Below, piece after piece: positions 19,138-28,880 of a stretch of 40,218 bases of DNA (positions are counted from its first letter, which is position 1; each line of letters begins with the position of its first letter). Under the pieces are notes generated by a model. That model made no database searches and was not told the origin of the DNA. It saw nothing but the letters and a program-made list of their open reading frames with translations. The translations under genes and the position numbers were made by a program. The stretch lies in the NCBI GenBank assembly GCA_944322805.1, contig CALUQC010000067.1, forward strand, positions 1 to 40,218, written 5' to 3'. Origin of the DNA: an uncultured Bacteroidales bacterium. Its GTDB lineage: Bacteria > Bacteroidota > Bacteroidia > Bacteroidales > UBA932.

Positions 19138-19566
19138 CCCGTAAAGCATGGTCCATGCGAGGAAACGTCCGAATTTGCCGACAAGCATAAGGAAAATGCT
19201 CCAGAACGGCCTTGCCTTGTAAAATCCCAGCGCTATGGCGATGACGTCACCTATTACCGGGACCCAGCAGACAAGCGCGAGCCATACCCCGTACCTGTCT
19301 ATCCTGGCTTTCTGCCTTTTCAGCGTTTCAGGCTTGACCTTGAACCATTTTTCTATCCATTCCCATTTCCCTATCCAGCCTATGAAATAGCTCAGGACGC
19401 TTCCGAGCCAGTTTCCGAGGGTGCCGACGGCAAGGCAGCCTGCCGCATTGCCTGTTGCGGCAAGAACAGCTATATAAACGGCATCGGAACTGAACGGGAC
19501 AATGGTCGCGGCCAGGAAAGTCCCGATGAACAGTCCCAGCAGTCCGAGATCCTCAAGCCCGCCCAT
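19129..19566 (-). CDS. YqaA/DedA-like small membrane protein
   Basis: A 145-residue inner-membrane protein with the VTT/SNARE-associated (DedA-like) pattern of the short YqaA family: GTFLAATIVPFSSDAVYIAV, LGNWLGSVLSYFIG and VCWVPVIGDVIAIALGFY, with three or four membrane segments. Short YqaA proteins have this length. DedA-type proteins are linked to lipid flipping and envelope homeostasis; the role of YqaA itself is not settled. It starts 3 bases after the tadA stop, so it is the second gene of a tadA operon. Its last three codons overlap the end of the XRE gene on the other strand. Confidence 0.85.
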   Translation of the reverse strand: MGGLEDLGLLGLFIGTFLAATIVPFSSDAVYIAVLAATGNAAGCLAVGTLGNWLGSVLSYFIGWIGKWEWIEKWFKVKPETLKRQKARIDRYGVWLALVCWVPVIGDVIAIALGFYKARPFWSIFLMLVGKFGRFLAWTMLYGLF

Positions 19567-19569
19567 AAG

Positions 19570-20010
19570 CTATTTCCTCTTGTTCCTGAAAAAATCCGAC
19601 ACGAGCCTCCCGCATTCATCCGCAAGAATGCCTTTCCTTACAACGGTTTTCGGATGCAGCAGAGAAGGCGAATACATGGTATAGCCCCGCTTCGGATCGT
19701 CCGCACCGTAGACTATTTCGCCGATTCTTGCCCAGTACAGGGCGGCGGCGCACATCGGGCAGGGCTCGACCGTAACATAGATGGTGCAGTTTTCAAGGTA
19801 TTTGCCGCCCAGGGTTTCGGTGGCGGACGTGACGGCTATCATTTCGGCGTGGGCCGTAGCATCGTTCAGACGTTCGGTCATGTTGTGCCCGCGGCCTATG
19901 ATTCTTCCGTTGCAGACGATTATTGCCCCTACCGGCACTTCATCGTCCATATCTGCCTGTCCGGCTTCCATGAGCGCTTCCCTCATGTATTTTTCGTCGT
20001 CGCTTTTCAT
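19570..20010 (-). CDS. tadA: tRNA-specific adenosine deaminase TadA
   Basis: A 146-residue zinc deaminase that converts A34 to inosine in tRNA-Arg(ACG). The zinc and catalytic motif is HAE (His54, Glu56) with PCPMC (Cys84, Cys87), and the conserved MDDEVPVGAIIV lies at the start of the domain. A TadA start at 20010 fits the family; the frame is open for another 49 codons upstream, but these overlap the -7 box at 20038-20031 and the divergent gene and are not conserved in kind. First gene of a two-gene minus-strand operon with the YqaA-like gene. A related guanine deaminase is possible but the length and motif spacing favour TadA. Confidence 0.9.
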   Translation of the reverse strand: MKSDDEKYMREALMEAGQADMDDEVPVGAIIVCNGRIIGRGHNMTERLNDATAHAEMIAVTSATETLGGKYLENCTIYVTVEPCPMCAAALYWARIGEIVYGADDPKRGYTMYSPSLLHPKTVVRKGILADECGRLVSDFFRNKRK

Positions 20011-20030
20011 GTTTTTCAAGTATGTCGGTG

Positions 20031-20038
20031 CAAATGTA
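20031..20038 (-). promoter_or_regulatory. -7 promoter box for tadA
   Basis: TACATTTG on the minus strand fits TAnnTTTG, 20 bases upstream of the tadA ATG, implying a leader of roughly 14 bases. No clear -33 TTTG. Confidence 0.5.
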
Positions 20039-20103
20039 GTTTTTTTTATTGTCGCACATGGCAGTAAGACTGAAAAAGGAAGTGCCGGATTGCAAAAAAA
20101 ACT

Positions 20104-20111
20104 TATCTTTG
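20104..20111 (+). promoter_or_regulatory. -7 promoter box for the aminotransferase
   Basis: TATCTTTG fits TAnnTTTG and lies 48 bases before the ATG at 20160. No clear -33 TTTG at normal spacing. Confidence 0.5.
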
Positions 20112-20159
20112 CAGCCTTGCCCTGTACGGGCGATAATATTTTACTGCAACACGTCACGA

Positions 20160-21359
20160 ATGATGAAAATTTCAGAACGGATCACGGCGATGGCGAGCTC
20201 TCCTATCAGGAAGCTGACGCCGCTTGCTGACGAAGCCAAATCGAAAGGTATCAGGATATATCACTTGAATATCGGCCAGCCCGACATAAAGACTCCGCCA
20301 AAGGCATTGGCCAGTCTTAAAAACATGGACCGCACCGTGCTCGAATACAGTCCTTCCCAGGGCTTCCTGTCCCTGAGGAAGAAAATATCGGAATATTACG
20401 GGAAATACGGGATGGATTTTACTCCGGACGACATTACGGTGACTTCCGGCGCGTCCGAAGCTGTGCTTTTTTCGTTCCTGACCTGCATGGACCCGGGAGA
20501 CGAACTCATAACTACGGAGCCTACCTATGCCAACTATCTGGCTTTCGCCGATGTGGCGGGCGTAAAGGTGCGTACGTTGAAAACCCATATCGAAAACGGT
20601 TTTGCGCTGCCGGAAATGGAGCAGTTCGAGGAACTTATTACCGACAGGACCAAGGCTATTCTCATATGCAACCCGAACAACCCTTCCGGCACCCTGTACG
20701 ACAGGAAAGAAATGCGGATGCTTGCCGACATAGTCAGGAAGCATGACCTGTACCTGTTCTCGGACGAAGTCTATCGGGAATTCGTCTATGACGGCCTGGA
20801 ATTCATATCTGCGGGGCATTTTCCGGAACTGTCGGACAATGTCGTGCTTATCGATTCGTTCTCGAAGCGTTATTCGGAGTGCGGAATCAGGGTCGGTGCC
20901 CTTATTACCAAAAACAGGCGCATTACGGCCGGAGTGCTCAAACTTTGCCAGGCCCGTCTCAGCCCGCCATTGCTCGGCCAGATAGTGGCCGAAGCATCCT
21001 GCGATGAAGGTCCGGAGTATATCGACAATGTCAGGAACGAATACGACCAGAGGCGCAGGGTCCTTATCGGGGCCCTGTCGGAAATCCCGGGAGTCAGGGC
21101 AACGATACCTCACGGAGCTTTCTATGCCATGGTGGCCCTGCCTGTCGATGATGCTGAAAAATTCTGCATCTGGTGCCTTTCGGAGTTCCAGTATGAAGGG
21201 GAGAGCGTCATGATGGCTCCAGCCAACGGCTTCTATATCACCCCGGGGCTCGGCACCAACGAGGTCAGGATGGCGTATGTCCTGAAATCGGAAGACCTGA
21301 AACGGGCCGTGTTCCTGCTCGGAAAGGCGCTTGAACAGTATCCGGGAAGGAAAATCTGA
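20160..21359 (+). CDS. PLP-dependent class I aminotransferase (aspartate aminotransferase-like)
   Basis: A 399-residue fold-type I aminotransferase. NIGQPDIKTP (37-46), the NPNNPSGTLY motif (171-180), SDEVYREFVYDG (201-212) and the PLP-binding Lys236 in DSFSKRYSECGIRVGA are all present, with a C-terminal Arg in the 'NEVRMAYV' segment. Enzymes of this branch transfer the amino group from aspartate or other amino acids to 2-oxoglutarate; the exact donor cannot be told. The pair of ATGs at 20160/20163 fits the family start; the frame is open upstream to 20049 but that part spans the -7 box. The gene is divergent from tadA and followed by secA after its own promoter. Confidence 0.9.
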   Translation: MMKISERITAMASSPIRKLTPLADEAKSKGIRIYHLNIGQPDIKTPPKALASLKNMDRTVLEYSPSQGFLSLRKKISEYYGKYGMDFTPDDITVTSGASEAVLFSFLTCMDPGDELITTEPTYANYLAFADVAGVKVRTLKTHIENGFALPEMEQFEELITDRTKAILICNPNNPSGTLYDRKEMRMLADIVRKHDLYLFSDEVYREFVYDGLEFISAGHFPELSDNVVLIDSFSKRYSECGIRVGALITKNRRITAGVLKLCQARLSPPLLGQIVAEASCDEGPEYIDNVRNEYDQRRRVLIGALSEIPGVRATIPHGAFYAMVALPVDDAEKFCIWCLSEFQYEGESVMMAPANGFYITPGLGTNEVRMAYVLKSEDLKRAVFLLGKALEQYPGRKI

Positions 21360-21420
21360 CGGATGCGTATTTATTTTCCTTATACGGCAGGGAATTGTTC
21401 TTTTTATCTCCAAATATCAT

Positions 21421-21428
21421 TATCTTTG
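21421..21428 (+). promoter_or_regulatory. -7 promoter box for secA
   Basis: TATCTTTG fits TAnnTTTG, about 74 bases before the secA ATG. An ATTG at 21394-21397 is a poor, slightly distant -33 candidate. Confidence 0.5.
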
Positions 21429-21502
21429 CAAGATTCGTTCAGTGACGGGAAAAGCTCCGTACGGGGAACGGAAAAGTAAAACGAAGAAACTCTTAAAAGA
21501 CC

Positions 21503-24500
21503 ATGTCAATAGCAGGATTATTCAAGAAAGTTTTCGGAACGAAGGCGGAAAGGGATTTGAAACAGCTTCAGCCTGTCCTTGCCAAAATTCTGGACGCATA
21601 CAAGGAAATAGACAGTCTTTCGGTGGATGAGCTCAGGGCGAAATCCGCTGAGCTGAAACAGATCATCAGGGACCGCATAGCCGCAGACGAAGACCGCATA
21701 GCACATATCAAGGAAGAACTCGAAAAGGATATTCCGCTCGACAAGAAGGAAGAACTGGCTACCGAGTCGGACAAACTTGTGAAAAAGGTCGACGAGGAGA
21801 TAGAGCAGGTGCTCAACGAGATATTGCCGGAGGCATTTGCGGTGATGAAGTCGACAGCCCGCAGATTCAAGGAGAATCCGGAGATCCGCGTCAAGGCTAC
21901 GGATTTCGACCGTCAGCTCAGTACGACCAAGGATTTCGTGCGCATAGAGGGAGACGAAGCCGTATGGCAGAACCACTGGATGGCCGGCGGCAATGAGATT
22001 ACATGGGACATGGTACATTACGATGTGCAGCTCATAGGAGGTATTGTCCTCCACCAGGGGAAGATCGCGGAAATGGCCACGGGAGAGGGAAAAACCCTTG
22101 TGGCAACGCTTCCGGTATTCCTCAATGCCCTGGCTGGCAAGGGCGTGCATGTCGTGACTGTAAACGACTATCTTTCCAAGCGAGACTCGGAATGGATGGG
22201 TCCGCTCTACATGTTCCACGGACTGTCTGTCGACTGTATCGACAAGCATCAGCCGAACAGCGAGGCCAGGAAACGGGCATATGCCTGCGACGTCACGTTC
22301 GGAACGAACAACGAATTCGGCTTCGACTATCTGAGAGACAACATGTCCATCTCGGTGAACGACCTTGTGCAGAGAAAGCATCATTATGCGATAGTCGACG
22401 AGGTCGATTCCGTCCTCATAGACGATGCCAGGACTCCGCTCATTATTTCGGGACCTGTCCCGAAAGGGGATGACCAGCAGTTCCTCGAGTTCAGGCCTTA
22501 TGTCGAGAAACTGTACAACAATCAGCGGACGCTTGTCACCGCCACCCTTAACGAGGCCAGGAAACTCATTGCCGCAGGTGATGAAAAGGAAGGCGGAAAA
22601 CTGCTCCTGAGGGCCTACAAGGGTCTTCCGAAATACAAGCCGCTCATAAAATATCTCAGTGAGCCGGGCATCAAGCAGCTTCTTCAGAAGACGGAGAACT
22701 ACTATATCCAGGACAATGAAAGGGAAATGCCGGTGGTGACGGATCCTCTCTTTTTCGTGATAAATGAAAAACAGCATTCCGTCGACATGACCGACAACGG
22801 CCACGACCTTCTGAGCGGAACTCTTTCCGACCCGAAGTTCTTCATCCTCCCGGATGTGGGCAATGCCATCGCCGACGTGGAGAAAAGCGATTTGTCTCCG
22901 GAAGAAAAGAGCGCCAGGAAGGACGAAATCATGGCCGACTTTGCGCTCAAGTCCGAACGTGTCCACACGGTAAACCAGCTCCTGAAGGCTTATGCAATGT
23001 TTGAAAAGGATGTCGACTACGTGATAATGGACAACAAGGTGAAGATAGTCGACGAGCAGACCGGCCGAATCATGGAAGGAAGGCGCTGGAGCGACGGGCT
23101 GCATCAGGCTGTGGAGGCGAAGGAGAATGTCAAGGTGGAGGCCGCCACTCAGACTTTTGCCACGATTACCCTCCAGAATTATTTCAGGATGTATCACAAG
23201 CTGACGGGCATGACCGGTACGGCAGAGACGGAGGCAGGGGAGTTCTGGTCTATTTACAAGCTCGACGTGGTCGTGATTCCTACCAACAAGCCTATCGCGA
23301 GAATAGATTATGACGACCTTATCTACAAGACCAAGAAGGCGAAGTACGAGGCTGTCATAAACAAGATAGAGGAACTTACTTCCGCAGGGCGTCCTGTCCT
23401 GGTGGGTACGACGGATGTCGAGACTTCCGAGCTGCTCAGCAGGATGCTGAAGATGCGGGGTATCCAGCACCAGGTCCTGAATGCCAAGCAGCATGCGCGG
23501 GAGGCTGAAATCGTGGCGCATGCCGGTCAGAAAAGCACGGTGACCATAGCTACCAACATGGCCGGACGTGGTACGGATATCAAGCTGTCCGAAGAAGTGC
23601 GCAAGGCAGGCGGACTGGCAATCATAGGAACTGAAAGACACGACAGCCGCCGTGTGGACCGCCAGCTGAGGGGCCGTGCCGGACGACAGGGAGATCCGGG
23701 AACATCCACTTTCTATGTTTCTCTCGAGGACAAGCTGATGCGTCTTTTCGGTTCGGAAAGGATAGCGGCAGTGGTGGACAAGCTCGGTATGCAGGACAAC
23801 GAGGCTTTGGAGTCCTCCATGCTTTCCAACTCTATCGAAAGAGCCCAGAAGAAAGTCGAGGAAAACAACTTCGGCATCCGCAAAAGGCTTCTCGAATATG
23901 ATGACGTGATGAATTCCCAAAGGGAAGTCATATATACGAAGAGGCGCAACGCCCTTGTCGGAGACAGGGTGGACGTGGACGTGATGAACATGATGCAGGA
24001 TACGGCGGATATATTGGTGGAGAACTGCGAAGGCTATGATTTCGCATCCTTCAATGAGGCCGTTATGCGTCTCATGTCGATAGATGCCGGATTCGATGAA
24101 GCGTTCTACAGCAAGGCCACTCCGAAGGAACTCAGTGAAAGGCTGTTCCGGAACATGCTCGAAGTGTATTCCCGCAGGATGGACGCCATGGCCCAGAAAT
24201 CCGCTCCAATCATCAAGGAAGTGTATGAAAAGCAGGGAGCCATCTATCAGAACATCGCGATTCCTATTTCGGACGGGCGCAAGATGCTGACTCTTTCCGT
24301 AAATCTGAAAAAGGCATACGAGACGGAGGGCAGGGAGATTGCCAGGGCCCTGAGCAAGACCATCACACTGTATCAGATAGACGAGCACTGGAAAGAACAT
24401 CTCCGTGACATGGATGACCTCAAGCAGTCCGTTCAGAACGCCACATACGAGCAGAAGGACCCGCTCCTCATATACAAGTTCGAGAGTTTCAACCTGTTCA

Positions 24501-24778
24501 AGTCCATGCTCGAGTCGCTGAACAAGGATATCCTGTCATTCCTGTTCCGGGCCCACATTCCGTTGAGGGATGCCACTCAGCCGGCCAAGGCTCCTGCCGC
24601 ACAGGTGCGCAAGCCGGACATGAGCCAGATGCGGACGAGCCGTACGGATCTCGTGACCAATTCCGGGGAGCAGAAGAGCAGGATGCCGGTGCATGTGGAG
24701 AAGACCGTGGGCAGGAATGACCCTTGCCCGTGCGGGTCAGGAAAGAAGTACAAGAACTGTCATGGACGAAACCTCTAA
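21503..24778 (+). CDS. secA: Preprotein translocase ATPase SecA
   Basis: A 1091-residue motor that drives protein export through SecYEG. Walker A is GEGKT (194-198) in [35 protein letters not shown] is the DEAD-like Walker B region; [14 protein letters not shown] and [15 protein letters not shown] belong to the second nucleotide-binding fold; the C-terminus has the zinc-binding SEC-C motif [15 protein letters not shown]. It is longer than E. coli SecA (901 residues) because of extra residues near the N-terminus (about 55-115, highly charged) and elsewhere, which is usual for Bacteroidota. A bactofilin gene follows after 18 bases and may be co-transcribed. Confidence 0.98.
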   Translation: MSIAGLFKKVFGTKAERDLKQLQPVLAKILDAYKEIDSLSVDELRAKSAELKQIIRDRIAADEDRIAHIKEELEKDIPLDKKEELATESDKLVKKVDEEIEQVLNEILPEAFAVMKSTARRFKENPEIRVKATDFDRQLSTTKDFVRIEGDEAVWQNHWMAGGNEITWDMVHYDVQLIGGIVLHQGKIAEMATGEGKTLVATLPVFLNALAGKGVHVVTVNDYLSKRDSEWMGPLYMFHGLSVDCIDKHQPNSEARKRAYACDVTFGTNNEFGFDYLRDNMSISVNDLVQRKHHYAIVDEVDSVLIDDARTPLIISGPVPKGDDQQFLEFRPYVEKLYNNQRTLVTATLNEARKLIAAGDEKEGGKLLLRAYKGLPKYKPLIKYLSEPGIKQLLQKTENYYIQDNEREMPVVTDPLFFVINEKQHSVDMTDNGHDLLSGTLSDPKFFILPDVGNAIADVEKSDLSPEEKSARKDEIMADFALKSERVHTVNQLLKAYAMFEKDVDYVIMDNKVKIVDEQTGRIMEGRRWSDGLHQAVEAKENVKVEAATQTFATITLQNYFRMYHKLTGMTGTAETEAGEFWSIYKLDVVVIPTNKPIARIDYDDLIYKTKKAKYEAVINKIEELTSAGRPVLVGTTDVETSELLSRMLKMRGIQHQVLNAKQHAREAEIVAHAGQKSTVTIATNMAGRGTDIKLSEEVRKAGGLAIIGTERHDSRRVDRQLRGRAGRQGDPGTSTFYVSLEDKLMRLFGSERIAAVVDKLGMQDNEALESSMLSNSIERAQKKVEENNFGIRKRLLEYDDVMNSQREVIYTKRRNALVGDRVDVDVMNMMQDTADILVENCEGYDFASFNEAVMRLMSIDAGFDEAFYSKATPKELSERLFRNMLEVYSRRMDAMAQKSAPIIKEVYEKQGAIYQNIAIPISDGRKMLTLSVNLKKAYETEGREIARALSKTITLYQIDEHWKEHLRDMDDLKQSVQNATYEQKDPLLIYKFESFNLFKSMLESLNKDILSFLFRAHIPLRDATQPAKAPAAQVRKPDMSQMRTSRTDLVTNSGEQKSRMPVHVEKTVGRNDPCPCGSGKKYKNCHGRNL

Positions 24779-24796
24779 AAGATTAATTTATAGCAT

Positions 24797-25225
24797 ATGG
24801 CAAAAATAGAGCAGGCTGTCAACGTGAATTTGGTCAGCCGCATATCATCCGGGACTTATTTCAAGGGGGAGATAGTATCTCCCAATGATCTCCGCATAGA
24901 CGGTAAATTCGACGGAAGCATCATTTCCGAGGGCAAGGTCGTAGTGGGGGAAGGAGCGGAAGTGAATGCAAAAATAGTTTGCGTCAATGCCGATGTCTGG
25001 GGAAAGACGAAAGGCAGTTTTACGGTCAAGGATATCATGGCCATCAAGAGCGACTGTTCCGTGGAAGGCGAACTCAAGGTCCGCAAACTGATTGTCGAGT
25101 TGGGTGCCTCGTTCAACGGCACCTGCAAGATGATAACGGAGCAGGAATACGACAAGGCTGCCGCCGAAATGTCGAAGGATTCACAGATCCCCATGCCTCA
25201 GGCCCAGCCCGCAAAATCCAAATAA
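24797..25225 (+). CDS. Bactofilin family cytoskeletal protein
   Basis: A 142-residue bactofilin (DUF583): a short N-terminal tail, then a repetitive beta-helix core from about residue 18 to 115 with the recurrent pattern hydrophobic-x-G (TYFKGEIVSPNDLRIDGKFD, GSIISEGKVVVGEGAEVNAK, SCSVEGELKV-like turns), then a disordered Pro/Gln-rich tail. Bactofilins polymerise without nucleotide and localise envelope enzymes or shape the cell. It follows secA by 18 bases. Its TAA stop (25223-25225) overlaps the A run that forms the T-tract terminator of the convergent SRP RNA. Confidence 0.9.
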   Translation: MAKIEQAVNVNLVSRISSGTYFKGEIVSPNDLRIDGKFDGSIISEGKVVVGEGAEVNAKIVCVNADVWGKTKGSFTVKDIMAIKSDCSVEGELKVRKLIVELGASFNGTCKMITEQEYDKAAAEMSKDSQIPMPQAQPAKSK

Positions 25226-25236
25226 AAAAGGGTAAG
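25224..25236 (-). terminator. Intrinsic terminator of the SRP RNA
   Basis: On the minus strand the 3' arm of the closing SRP stem (CTTACCC, 25236-25230) is followed directly by six T (25229-25224). Stem plus T tract act as a terminator. The tract overlaps the bactofilin stop codon. Confidence 0.65.
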
Positions 25237-25325
25237 CTGAATACATCGCACCGCTACAACCGCATACCCTTGCTACCTTCCGGTCCTGGGGGATTCTGCA
25301 GGAGCTGGTCGTGTATGACTTACCC
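25230..25325 (-). ncRNA. ffs: Signal recognition particle RNA (small bacterial type)
   Basis: A 96-base RNA read on the minus strand. The 5' end GGGTAAG (25325-25319) pairs with the 3' end CTTACCC (25236-25230). The apical domain holds the conserved Ffh-binding core: CCCAGGACCGGAAGGTAGCA, read from about 25290 down to 25271, with the GGAA tetraloop and asymmetric internal loop. It guides membrane proteins to SecYEG together with Ffh and FtsY. A good promoter lies 6 bases upstream and a T tract follows, so it is a free-standing transcript between the convergent bactofilin gene and the cdd gene. Confidence 0.93.
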
Positions 25326-25330
25326 GACTG

Positions 25331-25360
25331 CAAATATAGTTCTTTTTTCGGGATTGCAAA
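25331..25360 (-). promoter_or_regulatory. Promoter of the SRP RNA
   Basis: On the minus strand TTTG (25360-25357) and TATATTTG (25338-25331) are 18 bases apart; the RNA would start 6 bases after the -7 box at 25325. This is the cleanest full promoter in the window after that of the CsgG-like operon. Confidence 0.7.
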
Positions 25361-25391
25361 AATAAATTCGGCACTGACAGTACGTGCAGGT

Positions 25392-25868
25392 CTATTTCAG
25401 GCTGTCGAAAATGAACGGCAGGAGATCGTCCACTTTCTCGAATACGAGAATTTTCCTGCTTCCGGCCAATATGATTTTCATATTGCGCCCTGTCAGGGTC
25501 TGGTATTCGGCCATTACCTGGCGGCATGCTCCGCACGGGGCCGCCGGGGATTCGCAGAATTTTCCGTCCTGTCTGGCAACGATGGCGATGGCTTCCATCG
25601 GCACTCCCGGGAAGCTGGCATTGGCATAGAACATTGCGGTCCTTTCAGCGCAAAGCCCGGACGGATAGGCGATGTTCTCCTGGTTGGCTCCGCTGACTAT
25701 CTTTCCGTTGCCCAACCTTACGGCCGCACCTACCTGGAATTTCGAGTAGGGAGAATACGAATTGGCGGTGGCATCGGAAGCCGCTGCGACCAATTCCCTG
25801 TCGCATTCCTGCAGTTCATCCGGACTGCCGTATTCTTCATATTTGATGTTGATTTCCTTATGTGCCAT
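25392..25868 (-). CDS. cdd: Cytidine deaminase
   Basis: A 158-residue zinc enzyme of pyrimidine salvage that turns cytidine or deoxycytidine into uridine or deoxyuridine. The motifs are GLCAERTAMF (Cys73, catalytic Glu75) and APCGACRQVMAE (Cys112, Cys115), with SYSPYSKFQVGAAV in the substrate-binding N-terminal part. Length is that of the homotetrameric single-domain type plus a short N-terminal extension. I chose the ATG at 25868; the frame continues upstream to 25907 but runs into the -7 box at 25912-25905. Divergent from mnmA and upstream of the SRP RNA on the same strand. Confidence 0.95.
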   Translation of the reverse strand: MAHKEINIKYEEYGSPDELQECDRELVAAASDATANSYSPYSKFQVGAAVRLGNGKIVSGANQENIAYPSGLCAERTAMFYANASFPGVPMEAIAIVARQDGKFCESPAAPCGACRQVMAEYQTLTGRNMKIILAGSRKILVFEKVDDLLPFIFDSLK

Positions 25869-25904
25869 AACCGTGTTTTCAGTGCGCAGTCGAATACGCA
25901 TTGT

Positions 25905-25912
25905 CAAATATA
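25905..25912 (-). promoter_or_regulatory. -7 promoter box for cdd
   Basis: TATATTTG on the minus strand fits TAnnTTTG, 36 bases upstream of the cdd ATG. No clear -33 box. Confidence 0.5.
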
Positions 25913-25930
25913 TGAAAATTTTGGATTAAA

Positions 25931-27373
25931 ATGAAAGTCTGTATAGGATTGTCGGGCGGAGTGGACTCCAGCGTTGCCGCATTGCTGCTGAAAAGGGCCG
26001 GCTACGATGTTTTCGCGCTTTTCATGCAGAACTGGCACGATACTGCCGGCACATTGCACGGTGACTGCGAATGGGAGGAGGACCGCTTCGTGGCCGAGAT
26101 GGTGGCGAGAAAAATAGGTATTCCATTCTATTTCGTGGACTTGAGCACGGAATACCGCAAACGTGTCGTCGACTACATGTTCGACGAATATTCCAGGGGC
26201 CGTACACCGAATCCGGACGTGCTTTGCAACAGGGAGATAAAGTTTGACGCCTTTATGAAATGCGCGGAAAAGCTGGGAGCGGATTATGTGGCTACCGGGC
26301 ATTATTGCCGCAAGGACGAGATCCCCGGACCGGACGGCAGACCCGTGTACCGCATTTTTGCCGGGTCCGACCAGAACAAGGACCAGAGTTATTTCCTTTG
26401 TCAGCTCACGCAGGAGCAGCTTTCGCGCGCGCTTTTCCCGATCGGCGGCCTGACCAAACCGGAGGTCAGGAAGATAGCTTTGGAAGCAGATTTGCCGTCG
26501 GCGGAAAAAAAGGATTCGCAAGGCATCTGTTTCGTCGGGAAAGTGGATCTGCCTGTTTTTCTCCAGCAGAAGCTCAAGCCAGTGGAAGGAGATGTGGTCG
26601 AGGTGTATGATGCCTATTTCCGGGACAATGAGCATTATCATTATATCGAAAGGACTTTGCAGGGACTCCGGCGCGACGGGGAAAGCGCTCCCGTAGAAAT
26701 GGTCACATCCTATATTTCCGAAACCAAATCCTTGAAAATCAATGATCCCGAAAGGGATAAGGCCGTCATGGGGAATCCGGACAATGAAGGGGGCTGTTCC
26801 ACCCACGGAATTTTCGACAAAAAAAAGATAGCCTCGCTTTCGGATGATGATATTGCCCGGCTATCGGAGCCGGTGCAATACGATATTTCCTTCGAGACCG
26901 AAATTTACCGCTCGGGAAAAAAACATGCAAGGAAGGTCAGGTACAGGCCCAATCCCTACGGGAAAATAATAGGAAAGCATGACGGCGCCCAGTTCTATAC
27001 CATAGGCCAGAGAAAGGGGCTGAATATCGGCGGACACAAGGACAGCCTTTTTGTCATATCTACCGACATTGATACCAATACAATATATACGGGTGAAGGC
27101 CATACCCACAAAGGACTTTCCAGAAGCTGCCTGCGGATTCTTCCCGAAGACATTCACTGGATACGCGAAGATATTCCCATGCGTCCCGGCGACATCCGCA
27201 GATACCGCGTCCGGATACGTTATCGCCAGCCTTTGCAGGATGCTACGCTCATAATGCGTTCCAACGGGCTTTTCATTCTTTTCGACGAGCCTCAGCGGGG
27301 AATAACGCCGGGGCAGTTTGCGGTTTGGTATGACGGGGAGGAGATGACAGGGTCCGGCGTCATCAGTGCGTAA
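25931..27373 (+). CDS. mnmA: tRNA-specific 2-thiouridylase MnmA with large insertion
   Basis: Makes 2-thiouridine at U34 of tRNA for Lys, Glu and Gln. The PP-loop SGGVDSS (8-14) activates U34 with ATP; the two catalytic cysteines are Cys99 (VLCNREIKF) and Cys200 (SQGICFVG), both present. [20 protein letters not shown] marks the central/C-terminal barrel. At 480 residues it is about 110 longer than E. coli MnmA (368). The excess lies between [10 protein letters not shown] (about 216-225) and GKIIGKHDG (about 344), a charged insert of roughly 118 residues including [14 protein letters not shown] and [13 protein letters not shown]. All active-site parts surround it intact, so the enzyme should work; the insert may contact tRNA or a sulfur donor. 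Confidence 0.92.
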   Translation: MKVCIGLSGGVDSSVAALLLKRAGYDVFALFMQNWHDTAGTLHGDCEWEEDRFVAEMVARKIGIPFYFVDLSTEYRKRVVDYMFDEYSRGRTPNPDVLCNREIKFDAFMKCAEKLGADYVATGHYCRKDEIPGPDGRPVYRIFAGSDQNKDQSYFLCQLTQEQLSRALFPIGGLTKPEVRKIALEADLPSAEKKDSQGICFVGKVDLPVFLQQKLKPVEGDVVEVYDAYFRDNEHYHYIERTLQGLRRDGESAPVEMVTSYISETKSLKINDPERDKAVMGNPDNEGGCSTHGIFDKKKIASLSDDDIARLSEPVQYDISFETEIYRSGKKHARKVRYRPNPYGKIIGKHDGAQFYTIGQRKGLNIGGHKDSLFVISTDIDTNTIYTGEGHTHKGLSRSCLRILPEDIHWIREDIPMRPGDIRRYRVRIRYRQPLQDATLIMRSNGLFILFDEPQRGITPGQFAVWYDGEEMTGSGVISA

Positions 27374-27394
27374 TCCGGCGCGCCAGAGCGGGTC

Positions 27395-28711
27395 TCAGTC
27401 CTGGTGCAGTGAAAGGGCTGCGGAACGGCCGGCGAGAAAACCTGTGGAAAATGCGGACTGAAGATTGTACCCGCCCGTGTCCCCGTCGATGTCGAGAACT
27501 TCACCGGCGAAATACAGTCCCTGGACCAGCCTGGATTCCATGGTTTTGGGAAAGACTTCATCCGTGGCGACTCCGCCGGCAGTCACGACGCAACGTTCAT
27601 AGCCTACATACCCCGATATGGGGAATTTCCAGTCTTTCAGCAGACCGGCGAGATTGTCCGCACAGGCATTCCGGTTGCTTTTCATGAATCCGTCCGTGAG
27701 CGTACCGGGCATCAGTTTCCCGAGCAGCACCCGGAACTTTTCATGCTCGCCTTTGCCCCGGCTCCTGGGATCCTGTTCTATGGCACGGACCAGCCCCGCT
27801 ATCCTGTCTGCCAGTGCGCCGGTGTCGACAGCCGGTTTGAGATCTATCGAAAATTCCACTTTCGAGCCGTTTGTCATGGCTTTCACGCATTTTCTGCTGA
27901 CCATGAATCCGACAGGCCCCTCGATGCCTCCGTCTGTAAAATCGATATCCCCGAATTCTTCGGCAGCCACGGTCCCGTCTATCGTTACCGTCAGGGAAAT
28001 ATTTTTCAGGCTGTTTCCGGCAAGGGCCTTGCCGAGCGCGGATAAAGGCGTCCCCCTGTCTATATGTCCTGATGACGGGACTTTCCCTCCAGGTATCTTG
28101 TATCCGGCCGGGACCAGTGCTGTCAGGGACGGAAAACATGGTCTGACCTTGTGCCCGAATTCCTCCGCCCATCCATATCCGTCTCCTGTCGAGCCGGTGG
28201 CAGGGTAGGAAAGTCCTCCGGTGGCTATGACCAACTTTTTCGCCATGACTGTTGTCCCGGATGAAGTCCGGACATAAAAACCTCCGTCATCCGCGGCTAC
28301 ACCGGCAATTTCCTCTCCGGTCAGAAGTCTTGCTCCGGCATCCCTTGCTTTCCTGCACAAGGTATCCACCACATCCATGGCCCTGTATGAGGCCGGGAAC
28401 ACCCTGTCTCCTCTTTCCGTGACGGTGGGCAGTCCGCTCCCGTTCAGGAAACTTATCATGGCTTCGGGAGAGAATTCATGGAAGGCTGTCTTGAGAAAAT
28501 CCGCTTTCGGGTGGATGTGGCGCGAAAAGTCCTGCCATCTTTTCAGATTCGTGATGTTGCACCGCCCTTTCCCGCTGATCATTATCTTTCGGCCGGGTCT
28601 CGGCATCTTTTCCAGGATGGTCACGGAGGCATTTCCATTGCCCGAAGCGGCACCTATTGCGGCCATCATGCCTGCCGCACCTCCTCCTGCTATCAATATG
28701 TCTGTATTCAT
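27395..28711 (-). CDS. HI0933/YhiN-type FAD flavoprotein
   Basis: A 438-residue NAD(P)/FAD-dependent oxidoreductase. The N-terminal dinucleotide fold has ILIAGGGAAGMMAAI (residues 5-19), followed by RPGRKIMISGKGRCNITN, the signature of the HI0933/YhiN family, then KKLVIATGGLSYPATGSTGD in the middle and, near the C-terminus, YVGYERCVVTAGGVATDEV and YFAGEVLDIDGDTGGYNLQS. The biological reaction of this widespread family is not firmly known. The start at 28711 puts the GxGxxG motif close to the N-terminus as in relatives. Its stop is 21 bases from that of the convergent mnmA. Confidence 0.9.
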   Translation of the reverse strand: MNTDILIAGGGAAGMMAAIGAASGNGNASVTILEKMPRPGRKIMISGKGRCNITNLKRWQDFSRHIHPKADFLKTAFHEFSPEAMISFLNGSGLPTVTERGDRVFPASYRAMDVVDTLCRKARDAGARLLTGEEIAGVAADDGGFYVRTSSGTTVMAKKLVIATGGLSYPATGSTGDGYGWAEEFGHKVRPCFPSLTALVPAGYKIPGGKVPSSGHIDRGTPLSALGKALAGNSLKNISLTVTIDGTVAAEEFGDIDFTDGGIEGPVGFMVSRKCVKAMTNGSKVEFSIDLKPAVDTGALADRIAGLVRAIEQDPRSRGKGEHEKFRVLLGKLMPGTLTDGFMKSNRNACADNLAGLLKDWKFPISGYVGYERCVVTAGGVATDEVFPKTMESRLVQGLYFAGEVLDIDGDTGGYNLQSAFSTGFLAGRSAALSLHQD

Positions 28712-28816
28712 CTGTTTCAAAGCGGTTTCCTGTTCATGACCCGGATCTGTCCGTACCTGCGGCAAGCCTGTTTTTTCGAAAAAAATCGTCCGGGATTTCC
28801 AAAATTTTCAAAACAG

Positions 28817-28847
28817 TTTCGAAAATCAAAAAAATGTCTTATTTTTG
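28817..28847 (+). promoter_or_regulatory. Promoter of tRNA-Thr
   Basis: TTTC (28817-28820, near TTTG) and TATTTTTG (28840-28847, fits TAnnTTTG) are 19 bases apart, giving a start near 28854 and a 5' leader of about 27 bases before the tRNA. Confidence 0.55.
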
Positions 28848-28880
28848 CAGTCCCTTTCGGAAACGGAAGGAGAATTCAAG

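Noticed and set aside
19570..20157. Longer TadA beginning at 20157
   Set aside because: The first 49 codons overlap the promoter box and the divergent gene's leader and do not look like TadA.
21518..24400. A 960-codon open frame on the minus strand opposite secA
   Set aside because: It is fully antisense to a clear SecA gene and its translation shows no recognisable domain; long antisense frames are common where codon use is biased.
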